Shown piece after piece: positions 19,302 through 27,083 of a DNA stretch of 64,000 bases (its first letter is position 1; each line of letters opens with the position of its first letter). The stretch is from NCBI RefSeq assembly GCF_000272475.1, contig NZ_AKFJ01000083.1:62001-126000 (forward strand), in the 5' to 3' direction. The translations under genes and the position numbers were made by a program. Origin of the DNA: Novosphingobium sp. Rr 2-17 (lineage in GTDB: Bacteria; Pseudomonadota; Alphaproteobacteria; Sphingomonadales; Sphingomonadaceae). Under the pieces are notes generated by a model. It saw nothing but the letters and a program-made list of their open reading frames with translations. It was not told where the DNA came from and made no database searches.

Positions 19302-19973
19302 TTACGGTGCCGGCGGGGGCCCCGGTGGTGGGCCACCTGCAGGCGGACCTCCGGCAGGGGGAGCTCCAGCAGGACGGGCACCCTTGGCCTTGAGCAGTTC
19401 GGCCACCGGCATCGTGATGATGGCCGGCGGCGGGTTGGGAATGCGCGCGCCGTCCCAATGCTCGACCAGCTTGCCGTTCTCGACCCGCCACAAATCGAAG
19501 TCGAACGCCTCGTAGAACTGGCCGGGGTGCTGCGGGTCTGGCGGATAGGACTTTTTAAGCAGAAATACGTGATCGCAGGTCGCCATCACGAAGTGATAGG
19601 TATCCTCTGGCGGCTGACCAGGAAGCTCGGGCGGACGCCCCCCGATACCCTTGTCCTTGAGATCCAGCAGCAGCTTGAACTCGTCGCGACCACTCACCCC
19701 GTTCACATCGCCGATGCGCTTGGCCATCGGATTGTGCTGGATATAGCCGGGGTCCATATGCTCGTAAGCGATCTTGGGATCGAGCTTGATATCGAACAAG
19801 CGCGCCAGTTCCTTGTTCGCCTCGATCTGCGCGGCGGGGCAGCTCAGTTCCTTGGGCGTGGTCGCCTTGGCGCTGCTTTTGGCGATCGCGGCACCGGGTA
19901 GCGCTCCGGCAAGGCTGACGCCCAGCGCCAGGGCGATCGCTGCAGTGCCGGCGGTCTGAATCGTATGCTTCAT
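19302..19973 (-). CDS. Secreted SnoaL-like (NTF2-fold) protein
   Basis: A 223-residue protein beginning at the ATG at 19973 with GGGAG five bases upstream; a longer frame to 20069 adds an Arg-rich stretch unlike a signal peptide. Signal peptide: AAIALALGVSLAGALPGAAIA. The NTF2-like domain shows AYEHMDPGYIQHNPMAKRI and FDLWRVENGKLVEHWDGARI, typical of SnoaL-like COG4922 members. A Pro/Gly-rich tail (about 25 residues) follows. It is paralogous to the gene at 13097. Catalysis is unproven; the family name includes aldol-condensation-like activity only by annotation. Confidence 0.8.
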   Translation of the reverse strand: MKHTIQTAGTAAIALALGVSLAGALPGAAIAKSSAKATTPKELSCPAAQIEANKELARLFDIKLDPKIAYEHMDPGYIQHNPMAKRIGDVNGVSGRDEFKLLLDLKDKGIGGRPPELPGQPPEDTYHFVMATCDHVFLLKKSYPPDPQHPGQFYEAFDFDLWRVENGKLVEHWDGARIPNPPPAIITMPVAELLKAKGARPAGAPPAGGPPAGGPPPGPPPAP

Positions 19974-20016
19974 AAACGCTCCCTCTATCAGTGCAGGTCG
20001 GACAGATCGGATCGGA

Positions 20017-20589
20017 TCAATGACCCGGCCCCGCACCCGGCGGCGGCGGACCACCTGCTCCTGGCGCACCGCCCAGCGGCGGCATGCCGGCCGGCGGCTT
20101 GGGCATTTCCACCAGCGGCGTATCCAGCCATTCGAGGATCTTGCCGCTGCGCACGCGGAAGTATCCGCCGATCGCCTGATCGATCGACTTATCGCCCAGC
20201 TTGAAGGTATCCGTGCGGCGCGTCAGCACCAGAACGTCGTTCTTCGGGCTGCCGACGACGTAGACGTCCTGATAAGTAACGGCAGTAAGGCCGCGCAGAA
20301 GAATCTTGAGATCCTCCTCCAGATGGGCCTTGCCCGTCTTCAACTCGATCTGGAACGGATCGTCGCGATACTGGATGGCATCATCGACGAAGGACAAGGC
20401 CTTCGGCAGATCCTTGGCGACCAGTGCGTCGCTCCAGGCCTTGATGACGGCGATTGCCCCCAGTTCTTCGGGACTTTGCCCCGGTGTGGGCGCCTTGGCT
20501 TTCGCACCGGCCACAGCCGGTGCTGTCGCCACTGCCGCAAGCCCGCCGATCACTGCCCGGCGCCCCACCTTGCCCCAAGCTGCACTCAT
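20017..20589 (-). CDS. NTF2-like protein, limonene-1,2-epoxide hydrolase-like
   Basis: A 190-residue product from the ATG at 20589, overlapping the preceding stop by 4 bp. The N-terminus GRRAVIGGLAAVATAPAVAG looks like a Tat-type signal with twin Arg. The domain AVIKAWSDALVAKDLPKALSFV, IQYRDDPFQIELKTGKAHLEEDL and GGYFRVRSGKILEWLDTPL fits the limonene-epoxide hydrolase branch of NTF2-like folds. The catalytic Asp-Arg-Asp set cannot be confirmed from the sequence alone. The tail is Pro/Gly-rich (GGAPGAGGPPPPGAGPGH). It could hydrate an epoxide or simply bind a hydrophobic ligand. Confidence 0.75.
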   Translation of the reverse strand: MSAAWGKVGRRAVIGGLAAVATAPAVAGAKAKAPTPGQSPEELGAIAVIKAWSDALVAKDLPKALSFVDDAIQYRDDPFQIELKTGKAHLEEDLKILLRGLTAVTYQDVYVVGSPKNDVLVLTRRTDTFKLGDKSIDQAIGGYFRVRSGKILEWLDTPLVEMPKPPAGMPPLGGAPGAGGPPPPGAGPGH

Positions 20590-21425
20590 GGCTTGGTCTT
20601 CTTGGGGGGAGTGCAGACGATCTTGTCCGCAATCACGCCATCGGTAACTGGGAACACGCAGACTGGACGGAACCAATCGTGCTGCCAGCTATACTCCTCG
20701 AACAGATCGGCGCGCGGGTTCTCGGCGCAATCGTAGTCGGTCAGCCGAACGCCGGCAGTCCGCTGCCAGGTGCGCGTCTTGGTGAACGGCTTGGTGTAGT
20801 TTTCGGGATCGTTGAACGTGATCTCGTTGGTCAGGTAGTTACCATCGGCGCTCTTGGTGACGCGTTGCACCATGTGCATCTGGGCGCCATGCGGATTGCC
20901 GACTTCGTCCATCTGCCCCTTGCCGTTATAGCCGATGGTATCGATGACCAGCGTGTTGCCTTCCCAGTGCGCGATGGAATCGCCTGAGTAGGTCGGCTTG
21001 AGATTGGCCGGATGCTGGGCCTCAAAGTAGACCTTGCGAACCTCGCGGTCCTCTTCCTGGATATAGACCAGCTTGGTCGGCGTCTGCTGGATAAGCACCG
21101 GCCCCTTGGGCGAGGTAACGCCCTGCACGCCGGTGGGACGGCAGGTCAGGTGCGGGCTGGCATTGGCGTGGCCGCCCTTGAACGCTTCCAGGCGCGATGA
21201 GGCGATGTCCTGCGCTGCCGGCTTGTAAGGCAAATCGATGCCCAGCAGGAACGGCGAGTTGGTGGGAAGATCGGTCCACGTTCCCTCGAAGTTGCGTGGA
21301 TCGGTGTGCGGGTCCTGTTCCGCCGCAAAGGCAGCGGGTGCCACCGTGCTCATCAGCACCGCAGCCAGAGCCACTGCGCCGGTCAGCTTGCCGGAGAGAC
21401 CTTGGGAAATTTCATTGAAAGCCAT
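20586..21425 (-). CDS. Secreted WEGDTLV-core protein, large type (divergent copy)
   Basis: No recognised function. 279 residues from the ATG at 21425, which follows AAGGAG; the longer frame was rejected. Signal peptide ends APAAFA. The conserved features are present but drifted: DPRNFEGTWTDL, LTCRPTGVQGV, AHWEGNTLVIDTIGYN, FNDPENYTKPFTKTRTW and TDYDCAENP. Extra C-terminal sequence (RPVCVFPVTDG; KIVCTPPKK) adds two more cysteines not seen in the other large copies. It lies 13 bp downstream of the small-type gene with the Gly-Pro insertion and overlaps the NTF2-like gene, so it forms a second small/large pair after the oxidase genes. Confidence 0.78.
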   Translation of the reverse strand: MAFNEISQGLSGKLTGAVALAAVLMSTVAPAAFAAEQDPHTDPRNFEGTWTDLPTNSPFLLGIDLPYKPAAQDIASSRLEAFKGGHANASPHLTCRPTGVQGVTSPKGPVLIQQTPTKLVYIQEEDREVRKVYFEAQHPANLKPTYSGDSIAHWEGNTLVIDTIGYNGKGQMDEVGNPHGAQMHMVQRVTKSADGNYLTNEITFNDPENYTKPFTKTRTWQRTAGVRLTDYDCAENPRADLFEEYSWQHDWFRPVCVFPVTDGVIADKIVCTPPKKTKP

Positions 21426-21438
21426 TGGTCTTAACTCC

Positions 21439-22374
21439 TTACCGGACGGCCGGTTCGCCGGCCTGGAGACGGTCCAGACAGACATCTTCGTAGCGGCTGC
21501 CCGAGGCCTGCCGCTTGTACGTCACGACGCTTTCCCAGGGTTTGGTGAACGTCAGCGGATCTTCGAACCGGGTGCGGATTTCCAGCACGTCCGGCGAAAG
21601 CAGGTGTACGCGCTCGGTCAGCTTCAGCTCATTGCTGTGCGGCATTCCAGCGGTGTCCAGCAAGGTGCGGTCGAGCAGATGATCGGTCTCGATCACCAGC
21701 GTTTCGCCTTCCCAGTGGCCTTGCGAGAAGCCGGTAGGAACGTCCTCGATCACTTGCGGGCCACCGTCGCCCGGTCCACCAGGACCGCCGGGGCCTCCCG
21801 GACCACCCGGACCACCCGGACCGCCAGGACCGCCAGGACCGCCAGGACCAGCACCCGGGGGCGGACCGCCGGGAGGTGGGCCACCCGGGCCGCCGGGGCC
21901 ACCAGGACCTGCGCCCGGAGGGGGGCCGCCGATGCCCGGCGGTGGCGGCACCGATGCGTCCTTGTCCAGCGAGCCGGGCATGTAGACGATCCGCGCCCAC
22001 TGATCCCATTCGCTCAGGAACGTAATGTGGCTGGGGCGCACGACCAATTCGAACGGATAATCGACCAGCAGCAGGCGCGGTGTACCAAGCGAGGAACACC
22101 AAGTGGCGCTGTCGAACGTGGTGTCACCCTTGGCCCGCTGGGCTTGGCGAGCGCGGTAGATTTTCGCGGCCTCGGGCTTCAATGGCGGTTCCGCGCCGTC
22201 AGCGGTACGCAGCGCCACGACCGGCTTTTCGATCCGCCATACGCCTTCCAGCGCCGACTGCGACTTTGCGACGGGTGCCGGTTCGGCCCAGGCGGCCATC
22301 GGCGGTGCGAACGCGGCGATGCCAACGGCAAGGGCCGCCGTCGCTGTCCATGTGAACAAGGGTGTGTTTCTCAT
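21439..22374 (-). CDS. Secreted WEGDTLV-core protein, small type, with a Gly-Pro repeat insertion
   Basis: No recognised function. 311 residues from the ATG at 22374, giving a signal peptide ending MAAWA. The small-type motifs are present: LEGVWRIEKP, WCSSLGTPRLLLVDYPF (Cys93), GHWEGETLVIETDHLLD, TRFEDPLTFTKPW, YKRQ, YEDVCLDRL. Residues about 143-206 are a collagen-like Gly/Pro-rich run inserted just before the WEGDTLV motif, where the other small copies have a short loop. This explains the longer length. It follows the cytochrome c gene by 43 bp. Confidence 0.8.
   Translation of the reverse strand: MRNTPLFTWTATAALAVGIAAFAPPMAAWAEPAPVAKSQSALEGVWRIEKPVVALRTADGAEPPLKPEAAKIYRARQAQRAKGDTTFDSATWCSSLGTPRLLLVDYPFELVVRPSHITFLSEWDQWARIVYMPGSLDKDASVPPPPGIGGPPPGAGPGGPGGPGGPPPGGPPPGAGPGGPGGPGGPGGPGGPGGPGGPGGPGDGGPQVIEDVPTGFSQGHWEGETLVIETDHLLDRTLLDTAGMPHSNELKLTERVHLLSPDVLEIRTRFEDPLTFTKPWESVVTYKRQASGSRYEDVCLDRLQAGEPAVR
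21757..21948 (-). repeat. Coding tandem repeat for Gly-Gly-Pro units
   Basis: Tandem 9-bp units (plus-strand CCACCAGGA-like, coding GGP or GPG) cover about 190 bp inside the small-type gene at 21439. The central part runs eight or more near-identical units. Such tracts are prone to slippage and length change. Related but shorter Pro/Gly-rich stretches occur at the ends of the neighbouring NTF2-like and large-type proteins. Confidence 0.85.
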
Positions 22375-22417
22375 CCGGTGGTTCTCACTGTGCAAAGGGG
22401 AACGGTGGTTGGCCAAA

Positions 22418-22897
22418 TCAGGGGGCCTTGGTGTTGCGCGATAGATACGCGCCCAAGGCATCCAGATCGGCATCGGAAATCTCGGTCTTGCGGAAAGGGG
22501 GCATGCCGTTGATGCCGCTACGAACGAACGTGCGCACAACTTCGGGTGTCAGATCCGTGCGCTCTTCCAGGGCGGCTGGGACCGAGCCTTGGTAGCGCTG
22601 CTGCAGCAGGTTGGTGCCCAAGGGCAACCGTACCGTGACAGGCAATTTGGCTGCGGCTTCCTTGCCCCCAGCCGGCACGTATTCCGGCGCGTGGCAACCT
22701 GAGCACCATTTGCTGTACACCAGATACCCCTGGCCTTGCGCCCCCGGGAGGTTCGATGGCCCGACCACGCCGCCGATGGAAGATTCGTAAACTGGCCCAG
22801 GCTTGGACTCGGCGTTCACGTCATCGCTCACCGCCGCGACAGTGGCGATAGCCAGGATGGTGCCCAAACCTACGGCATAAAGGGCCGGCTTGCTCAT
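22418..22897 (-). CDS. Cytochrome c, electron acceptor of the FAD oxidase (PchC-like)
   Basis: A 159-residue secreted c-type cytochrome with a signal-type N-terminus, heme motif WCSGCH near residue 66 and likely axial Met in INGMPPFRKTEISD. The segment LQQRYQGSVPAALEERTDLTPEVV resembles PchC, the cytochrome subunit of p-cresol methylhydroxylase, although this protein is longer. It overlaps the flavoprotein gene by 4 bp (ATGA), as expected for a complex made from one message. It would take electrons from the flavin and pass them to the respiratory chain. Confidence 0.88.
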   Translation of the reverse strand: MSKPALYAVGLGTILAIATVAAVSDDVNAESKPGPVYESSIGGVVGPSNLPGAQGQGYLVYSKWCSGCHAPEYVPAGGKEAAAKLPVTVRLPLGTNLLQQRYQGSVPAALEERTDLTPEVVRTFVRSGINGMPPFRKTEISDADLDALGAYLSRNTKAP

Positions 22898-24519
22898 GCC
22901 TTCTTGTCCCTCATGCGCTTGGGCCAGATGCCGCTTTTGCCGGGCGCCAGGATGCCATTGGGATCAACCGCGTCCTTCAGCGTCTCGCAAAAGCGGCGCA
23001 GCACGTGGTTGTTGTGCGAATATTGGTCCATCACCTCCGACTGGAAAGCGATATGGCCGCGGTATTCGCCCCAGCCCTTGGCCGCGCACGTTTCCACAAG
23101 CTTGGTGAACAAGTCCCGGTTTTTCTTGTTCGTGGCCGCGTCGTCCGTAATCACTATGGGAAACGTGAAAATGAAAGCCTTGGGATAGACCGAGTTGCAC
23201 AAGGCCCACGATAGAAACGGCCCGCGCGTAGCCTCGTCGGCATGATCGAGCACGACTTCGCGTATGGTCTGCTTGAGCGCGAACAAATCGTCTGCCGTCG
23301 CCTGGCATACGGGCGAGAAGAAATACATGCCGTGCCGCGTGTCGCCCATCGCCAGACTACTGAACGGCCACAGGCTGGGCACCCCGAATTGCGGGCGCAG
23401 TTCAGGCACCATCGTTTCGAGGTCGAGCGGAAACTTGTACGACCAATCGAGGTGAAATTGCGCACCTGGAATCTTGGCGAACTGCTCCTTGGCATATTCC
23501 AACGTCGCCTCGACGATCCGGGCCGGCCCGCGCAGGCTTCCGGTCACCACCGAAACGGGAAGGTTCGCCTCGCGTCCCAATTCATCCCATTCGCTCGCCG
23601 AGCCGCCATCGCGGCGCGCGAGGAGTCCGATGGCCCGGCGCGACCCCTCTGGCATCGGCTTGCCCGGTGGCCCCATGGGGCTTCGGATCGGGCTGGATAC
23701 GCTCGTGAGGTAGAGCAGGCCTTCATTGCGCATGGCCTGGATCGTCGCGATCATCGGTTTCAGGTCATCGCTCTTGCCCGAGCTGACCGTGAACTGGGCC
23801 TGCACTTCGGGCTTGCGAGCCAGCGAGAAGCCCATCTTGGTGACGATGCCGAAGTTGGACTGCGAGAACAGCCCGTTCAGGTAAGGACCAAAGCCGTACG
23901 GAAAGGAGTGCCACAAGTGCGGATCGGGCAAAGCGCCCATGCCCGTGCGCAAGACCTCGCCGTTGGCCAGCACCACTTCCATGCCGCGAGCCGTCGCGAA
24001 ATTGTCACCCACAACGAAGCTGATGCCGTGATCGAGCGCGTTTCCGACCGGGCTGCCCCAGCCCGGCTCGGGCGTTGCGATCATGAACGGATGATCGTGC
24101 TCTTCGAAGTAGCGGTAAAGCTCCATGAAGTTCAGGCCGGGTTCGACCACGACGTAGGCCTGCTCCTCGTTGACTTCGAGCACTTTGTTCATGCGCTTGA
24201 GGTCAACGATTACGCAGCCGATCTGGCTGGGCGAAGCGCCCCCGTATCCCAGGTTGCGACCGGTTGAGAACGTGTAAAGCGCGATGCCGTACTTGTTGGC
24301 GATCCGCACCACTTGCTGGACTTGCTCGACCGTTTCGGGCGCCACCGCCGCCGATGAGACCAGTTGCAACGTGGGCTCGACGGCGAAGGGGCTGTAGGAA
24401 TCCGTATAAGGCGCAATGTCCTCCGGGCTGGAGAATACCCACTCCTTACCCAGGGCGTGCTCGAACTCAGCGAGTGCGCGGGCAAAATCGGAACTGCTGA
24501 CATTCGACGGAAGCGTCAT
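22894..24519 (-). CDS. FAD-dependent oxidase of the VAO/p-cresol methylhydroxylase family
   Basis: A 541-residue flavoprotein related to vanillyl-alcohol oxidase, eugenol hydroxylase and PchF, which oxidise 4-alkylphenols at the benzylic position. Visible features: FAD-binding STGRNLGYGG (85-94), EVVLANGEVLRTGMGALPDP, FPYGFGPYLNGLFSQSNFG, the cap region and the closing WGEYRGHIAF (from 483) and LAPGKSGIW. The acid at the VAO Asp170 position appears as Glu151 (TPEPGWGS). An ungapped comparison does not place His at the VAO covalent-flavin site; Tyr445 is nearby, so tyrosyl linkage as in PchF is possible. No signal peptide is seen. The adjoining cytochrome favours a dehydrogenase rather than an O2-using oxidase. 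Confidence 0.9.
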   Translation of the reverse strand: MTLPSNVSSSDFARALAEFEHALGKEWVFSSPEDIAPYTDSYSPFAVEPTLQLVSSAAVAPETVEQVQQVVRIANKYGIALYTFSTGRNLGYGGASPSQIGCVIVDLKRMNKVLEVNEEQAYVVVEPGLNFMELYRYFEEHDHPFMIATPEPGWGSPVGNALDHGISFVVGDNFATARGMEVVLANGEVLRTGMGALPDPHLWHSFPYGFGPYLNGLFSQSNFGIVTKMGFSLARKPEVQAQFTVSSGKSDDLKPMIATIQAMRNEGLLYLTSVSSPIRSPMGPPGKPMPEGSRRAIGLLARRDGGSASEWDELGREANLPVSVVTGSLRGPARIVEATLEYAKEQFAKIPGAQFHLDWSYKFPLDLETMVPELRPQFGVPSLWPFSSLAMGDTRHGMYFFSPVCQATADDLFALKQTIREVVLDHADEATRGPFLSWALCNSVYPKAFIFTFPIVITDDAATNKKNRDLFTKLVETCAAKGWGEYRGHIAFQSEVMDQYSHNNHVLRRFCETLKDAVDPNGILAPGKSGIWPKRMRDKKA

Positions 24520-24533
24520 CTACTTCTCTCGCT

Positions 24534-25553
24534 TCAATCGCTGGTTTCAGGCATGGTGCCGGTATCGCCGACCCCCGTTGGGGAGCCGATCTGTTCCTCG
24601 CAATCGAATTCATCCACCAGCGACAGATCGGGACGCCAGGTCAGACTGCGCGCGAAACGCCAGGGGCGCGTGTAGTAGGCAGGATCGTCGACGGTGGTCA
24701 CGATTTCGAGATACCACTTGCCGCCATCATGCAGCTTGCGGATGCGATAGCTGAGCTTACCCTCGGGCGAAACGGGCGTGCCGCGGAACGACAGCCAGCG
24801 CCGCGTCTTGAAGTCGGTATTTTCGACGACCAGGGTGTCGCCTTCCCAATGGCCCACAGAGCGGCCCATGTAGGTCTTGCCCTTGGCCGGGGGCAGTAGC
24901 GCGGGGTCGAGCGCGATCGACCACCAACTGTGATCGGCGGTCGAAAAGACGTCGATCCGGTCCTTGGATTGGTAGAAACGAGTGCTGATCCGCACCAGCA
25001 TCCAGTCGGGACCAGACGGGCGGCACAGGATCGAGGGGCTCATCAACGGCTTGCCGCGATCCATCGCCACCAGGCGGCGGTCCGCTACCGTCCGGCCGGC
25101 CTCGTTGAACGGCAGCTTGGCGCCGTACATGTCGGTCATGATCTCGAAAGCGGGGAGGAACTGGTCGCCATACCAGCTTCCGCTGAAGTCACGAAGATCA
25201 GCCGAAGGCTCGCCAAGGCCCGGAGCCGGGTCCGGCGTCGGCGGCGGGTTGTTACGGATCAGTTCCTTGTCCAGACCGCCGCCTGGGCCGGTCGAGAAGC
25301 CCGCCTTGCCGATGTAGAGGCCGCTCTTTCGCACCTCGTTGGGATCGGGCGGCGGCAGGACGGCGGCACCGCCCGGTGCGGACATAGTCCGCTCGGGCAC
25401 TTCCTGCGTCGTCTGGTCCTCAGACGCCTTGTCCTGAGGTGTCTTGCTCTGCGGCTGAGCAGAGGCGTTGCCTGCCGACAGCGCCAGCAAGGTCGCCAGG
25501 GCTCCGGCGACGAAGCAGCGGGCGGCGGCGGAAGGGGGGTTATGTGCAATCAT
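24534..25553 (-). CDS. Secreted WEGDTLV-core protein, large type (copy 2)
   Basis: No recognised function. 339 residues from the ATG at 25553; sequence further upstream in frame belongs to the previous gene's end. Signal peptide about residues 12-33 (ending GNASA), then a low-complexity linker. Conserved domain: LRDFSGSWYGDQ, SILCRPSGPDW, GHWEGDTLVVENTDF, LSYRIRKL, VDDPAYYTRPWRFARSL and DEFDCEEQ. It is closest in layout to the copies at 13734 and 27815. It lies 14 bp upstream of the FAD oxidase and 19 bp after the small partner, so all three are probably co-transcribed. Confidence 0.82.
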   Translation of the reverse strand: MIAHNPPSAAARCFVAGALATLLALSAGNASAQPQSKTPQDKASEDQTTQEVPERTMSAPGGAAVLPPPDPNEVRKSGLYIGKAGFSTGPGGGLDKELIRNNPPPTPDPAPGLGEPSADLRDFSGSWYGDQFLPAFEIMTDMYGAKLPFNEAGRTVADRRLVAMDRGKPLMSPSILCRPSGPDWMLVRISTRFYQSKDRIDVFSTADHSWWSIALDPALLPPAKGKTYMGRSVGHWEGDTLVVENTDFKTRRWLSFRGTPVSPEGKLSYRIRKLHDGGKWYLEIVTTVDDPAYYTRPWRFARSLTWRPDLSLVDEFDCEEQIGSPTGVGDTGTMPETSD

Positions 25554-25572
25554 GCTGTGCTCCGCGCGCTGA

Positions 25573-26304
25573 TCATTTAGCCGGAAGATTCGGCGCGCCG
25601 AAGACGCGATCCAGACACACGTCCTCAGGGAAGATCGCATCGGGCTGACGTTTGTAAGTCAGGACCGTGTCCCAGGCCTTGGTGAAATATTCCGGATCTT
25701 CGATCGTGATCCGGTCCTCCAGGGTGTTGGCGTCCAGCAGGGTCAGCCGCTCGGTGACTTTAAGGCCGAAGGTGTGCGGCACGACATCGTCCAACAGGGT
25801 CTTGTCAGACATCTCGGTGCTGGTGACGACGAGCGTGTTGCCTTCCCACTGCCCGCGCGACGTGCCCATCTTGGTGCCGACCAGCGAGGCATCGTCCGCC
25901 GCACCGAACAGCGAAATCTGGGGCGGCAGGCCGGGCAAGCCGATGACCCGGCGGTCACGGTTCCATTCAAAGCCGATGGTCAGCACCTGCGGGTCCTGGA
26001 AAATCCGAAACCGCTGCGCGGTGAGCATCGCGCGCGGCAGGCCCGGCGTCGAACAGCGCGAGGTGGTCAGATCGAATTCCAGATCCTTCTTCGCCTTGCT
26101 GCCCACATTCTGTTGGTATTGTTCGCGGCCCTTGGCCGAAAATGGAATGGCGGCGTCATTGGGCAATATCGTCTTGCGCGGCGAAACCGCTTTCCAGGTG
26201 CCGCTGAAATCAACAGGCTCTGCGGCGCGAGCAGGACTGCCCGCAACAAACAGAAGCGTAAGACCCGCGATCACCAGACGAAGCACGCCCTTTGACGAGT
26301 GCAC
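25573..26304 (-). CDS. Secreted WEGDTLV-core protein, small type (copy 2)
   Basis: No recognised function. A GTG at 26304 preceded by AAGGG six bases upstream gives a 243-residue protein with a clean signal peptide (VIAGLTLLFVAGSPARA); the longer ATG frame adds a charged, signal-spoiling stretch. Motifs: FSGTWKAVSP, SRCSTPGLPRAMLTAQRF, FEWNRDRR, GQWEGNTLVVTSTEMSD, LLDANTLEDRITIEDP, YKRQPDAIFPEDVCLDR. It is the nearest relative of the copy at 14663, sharing long blocks of the C-terminal half. About 200 bp without a gene separate it from the NTF2-like gene upstream. Confidence 0.82.
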   Translation of the reverse strand: MHSSKGVLRLVIAGLTLLFVAGSPARAAEPVDFSGTWKAVSPRKTILPNDAAIPFSAKGREQYQQNVGSKAKKDLEFDLTTSRCSTPGLPRAMLTAQRFRIFQDPQVLTIGFEWNRDRRVIGLPGLPPQISLFGAADDASLVGTKMGTSRGQWEGNTLVVTSTEMSDKTLLDDVVPHTFGLKVTERLTLLDANTLEDRITIEDPEYFTKAWDTVLTYKRQPDAIFPEDVCLDRVFGAPNLPAK

Positions 26305-26511
26305 GCGCGACCCTTGGCCAACCTTGGTCTCAGCCCGCAAACGATCGCAACGAAGGCTGTGCTGATCGCAAGATCGCCGTCCGGTGTTCCATGCCTTCGA
26401 AGCCAACTTTCCACTCCCGTCCGTGTTTTGAGCCTCAGCCAGCCATTCGCGCTGGCAGAGGGTATTCTGAAGACAAACCGCCGCCCAGTGCAGTCGCTAT
26501 TGGTGGGGCGC

Positions 26512-27024
26512 TCAGCTCCAGTCCTGCAGGATGATCGGCGGCGCCGCACGGACGAAGGTGAATTTTCCGTTCTTCAAGCCGTAAAGGATGATGCCGCGCT
26601 GCCGCAGCACTTGCCCTTTCTTCACCGCTTTGCCGAATAGTCCCGACAAGGCCGTGATCGGCATGTCGCGGACGCACGTGAACTCGCCCAGGAACTGCGC
26701 CGCCACGCCGTTTTCGTCTGAAACGAAAAATTCGACCGTAATATGCTCGTTCACATAGGTGCCCAGCACCTTGCGAAAGTCACCGATGGTGCTGGCGCCT
26801 TTCAAAGGCGGCACCGTTTCCATCACGACGTCGTCGTCATAGAACTGGGTGAACCCGGGGTCGTTGGCGTTGTACAGCTCGATATACTTGTTGAAGCGCG
26901 CACGGGGCATGCCCTTGCCGCCTGATGCGGCCTGCGCGATGCCAGGAAGCGTTGCACCTGCCATGACGGTGGTCAGCGCCGCCGCCGGTATCGCGTACGA
27001 AAGCAGCTCTCTACGTGACGTCAT
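26512..27024 (-). CDS. Secreted NTF2-like protein with Tat-like signal
   Basis: A 170-residue protein. The second ATG (27024) is preferred because GGGAG lies seven bases upstream; the first (27030) is too close. The N-terminus SRRELLSYAIPAAALTTVMAGA resembles a Tat signal. The body (ARFNKYIELYNANDPGFTQFYDDDVVMETVPPL, then VEFFVSDENGVAAQFLGEF) fits an NTF2-like alpha+beta barrel of the SnoaL group, without the Pro-rich tail of the other three NTF2-like proteins in the locus. It follows the small-type gene at 27084 by 59 bp. Ligand or substrate unknown. Confidence 0.75.
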   Translation of the reverse strand: MTSRRELLSYAIPAAALTTVMAGATLPGIAQAASGGKGMPRARFNKYIELYNANDPGFTQFYDDDVVMETVPPLKGASTIGDFRKVLGTYVNEHITVEFFVSDENGVAAQFLGEFTCVRDMPITALSGLFGKAVKKGQVLRQRGIILYGLKNGKFTFVRAAPPIILQDWS

Positions 27025-27083
27025 CGCCATTCTCCCAAATTTCAGGAGGACCGCGCCGCAGCCCTCCTCGTTTCATATTTTTA

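Noticed and set aside
21757..21948. Tandem repeats considered as a CRISPR array
   Set aside because: Units are 9 bp, uninterrupted by spacers, and in frame within a gene coding Gly-Gly-Pro.
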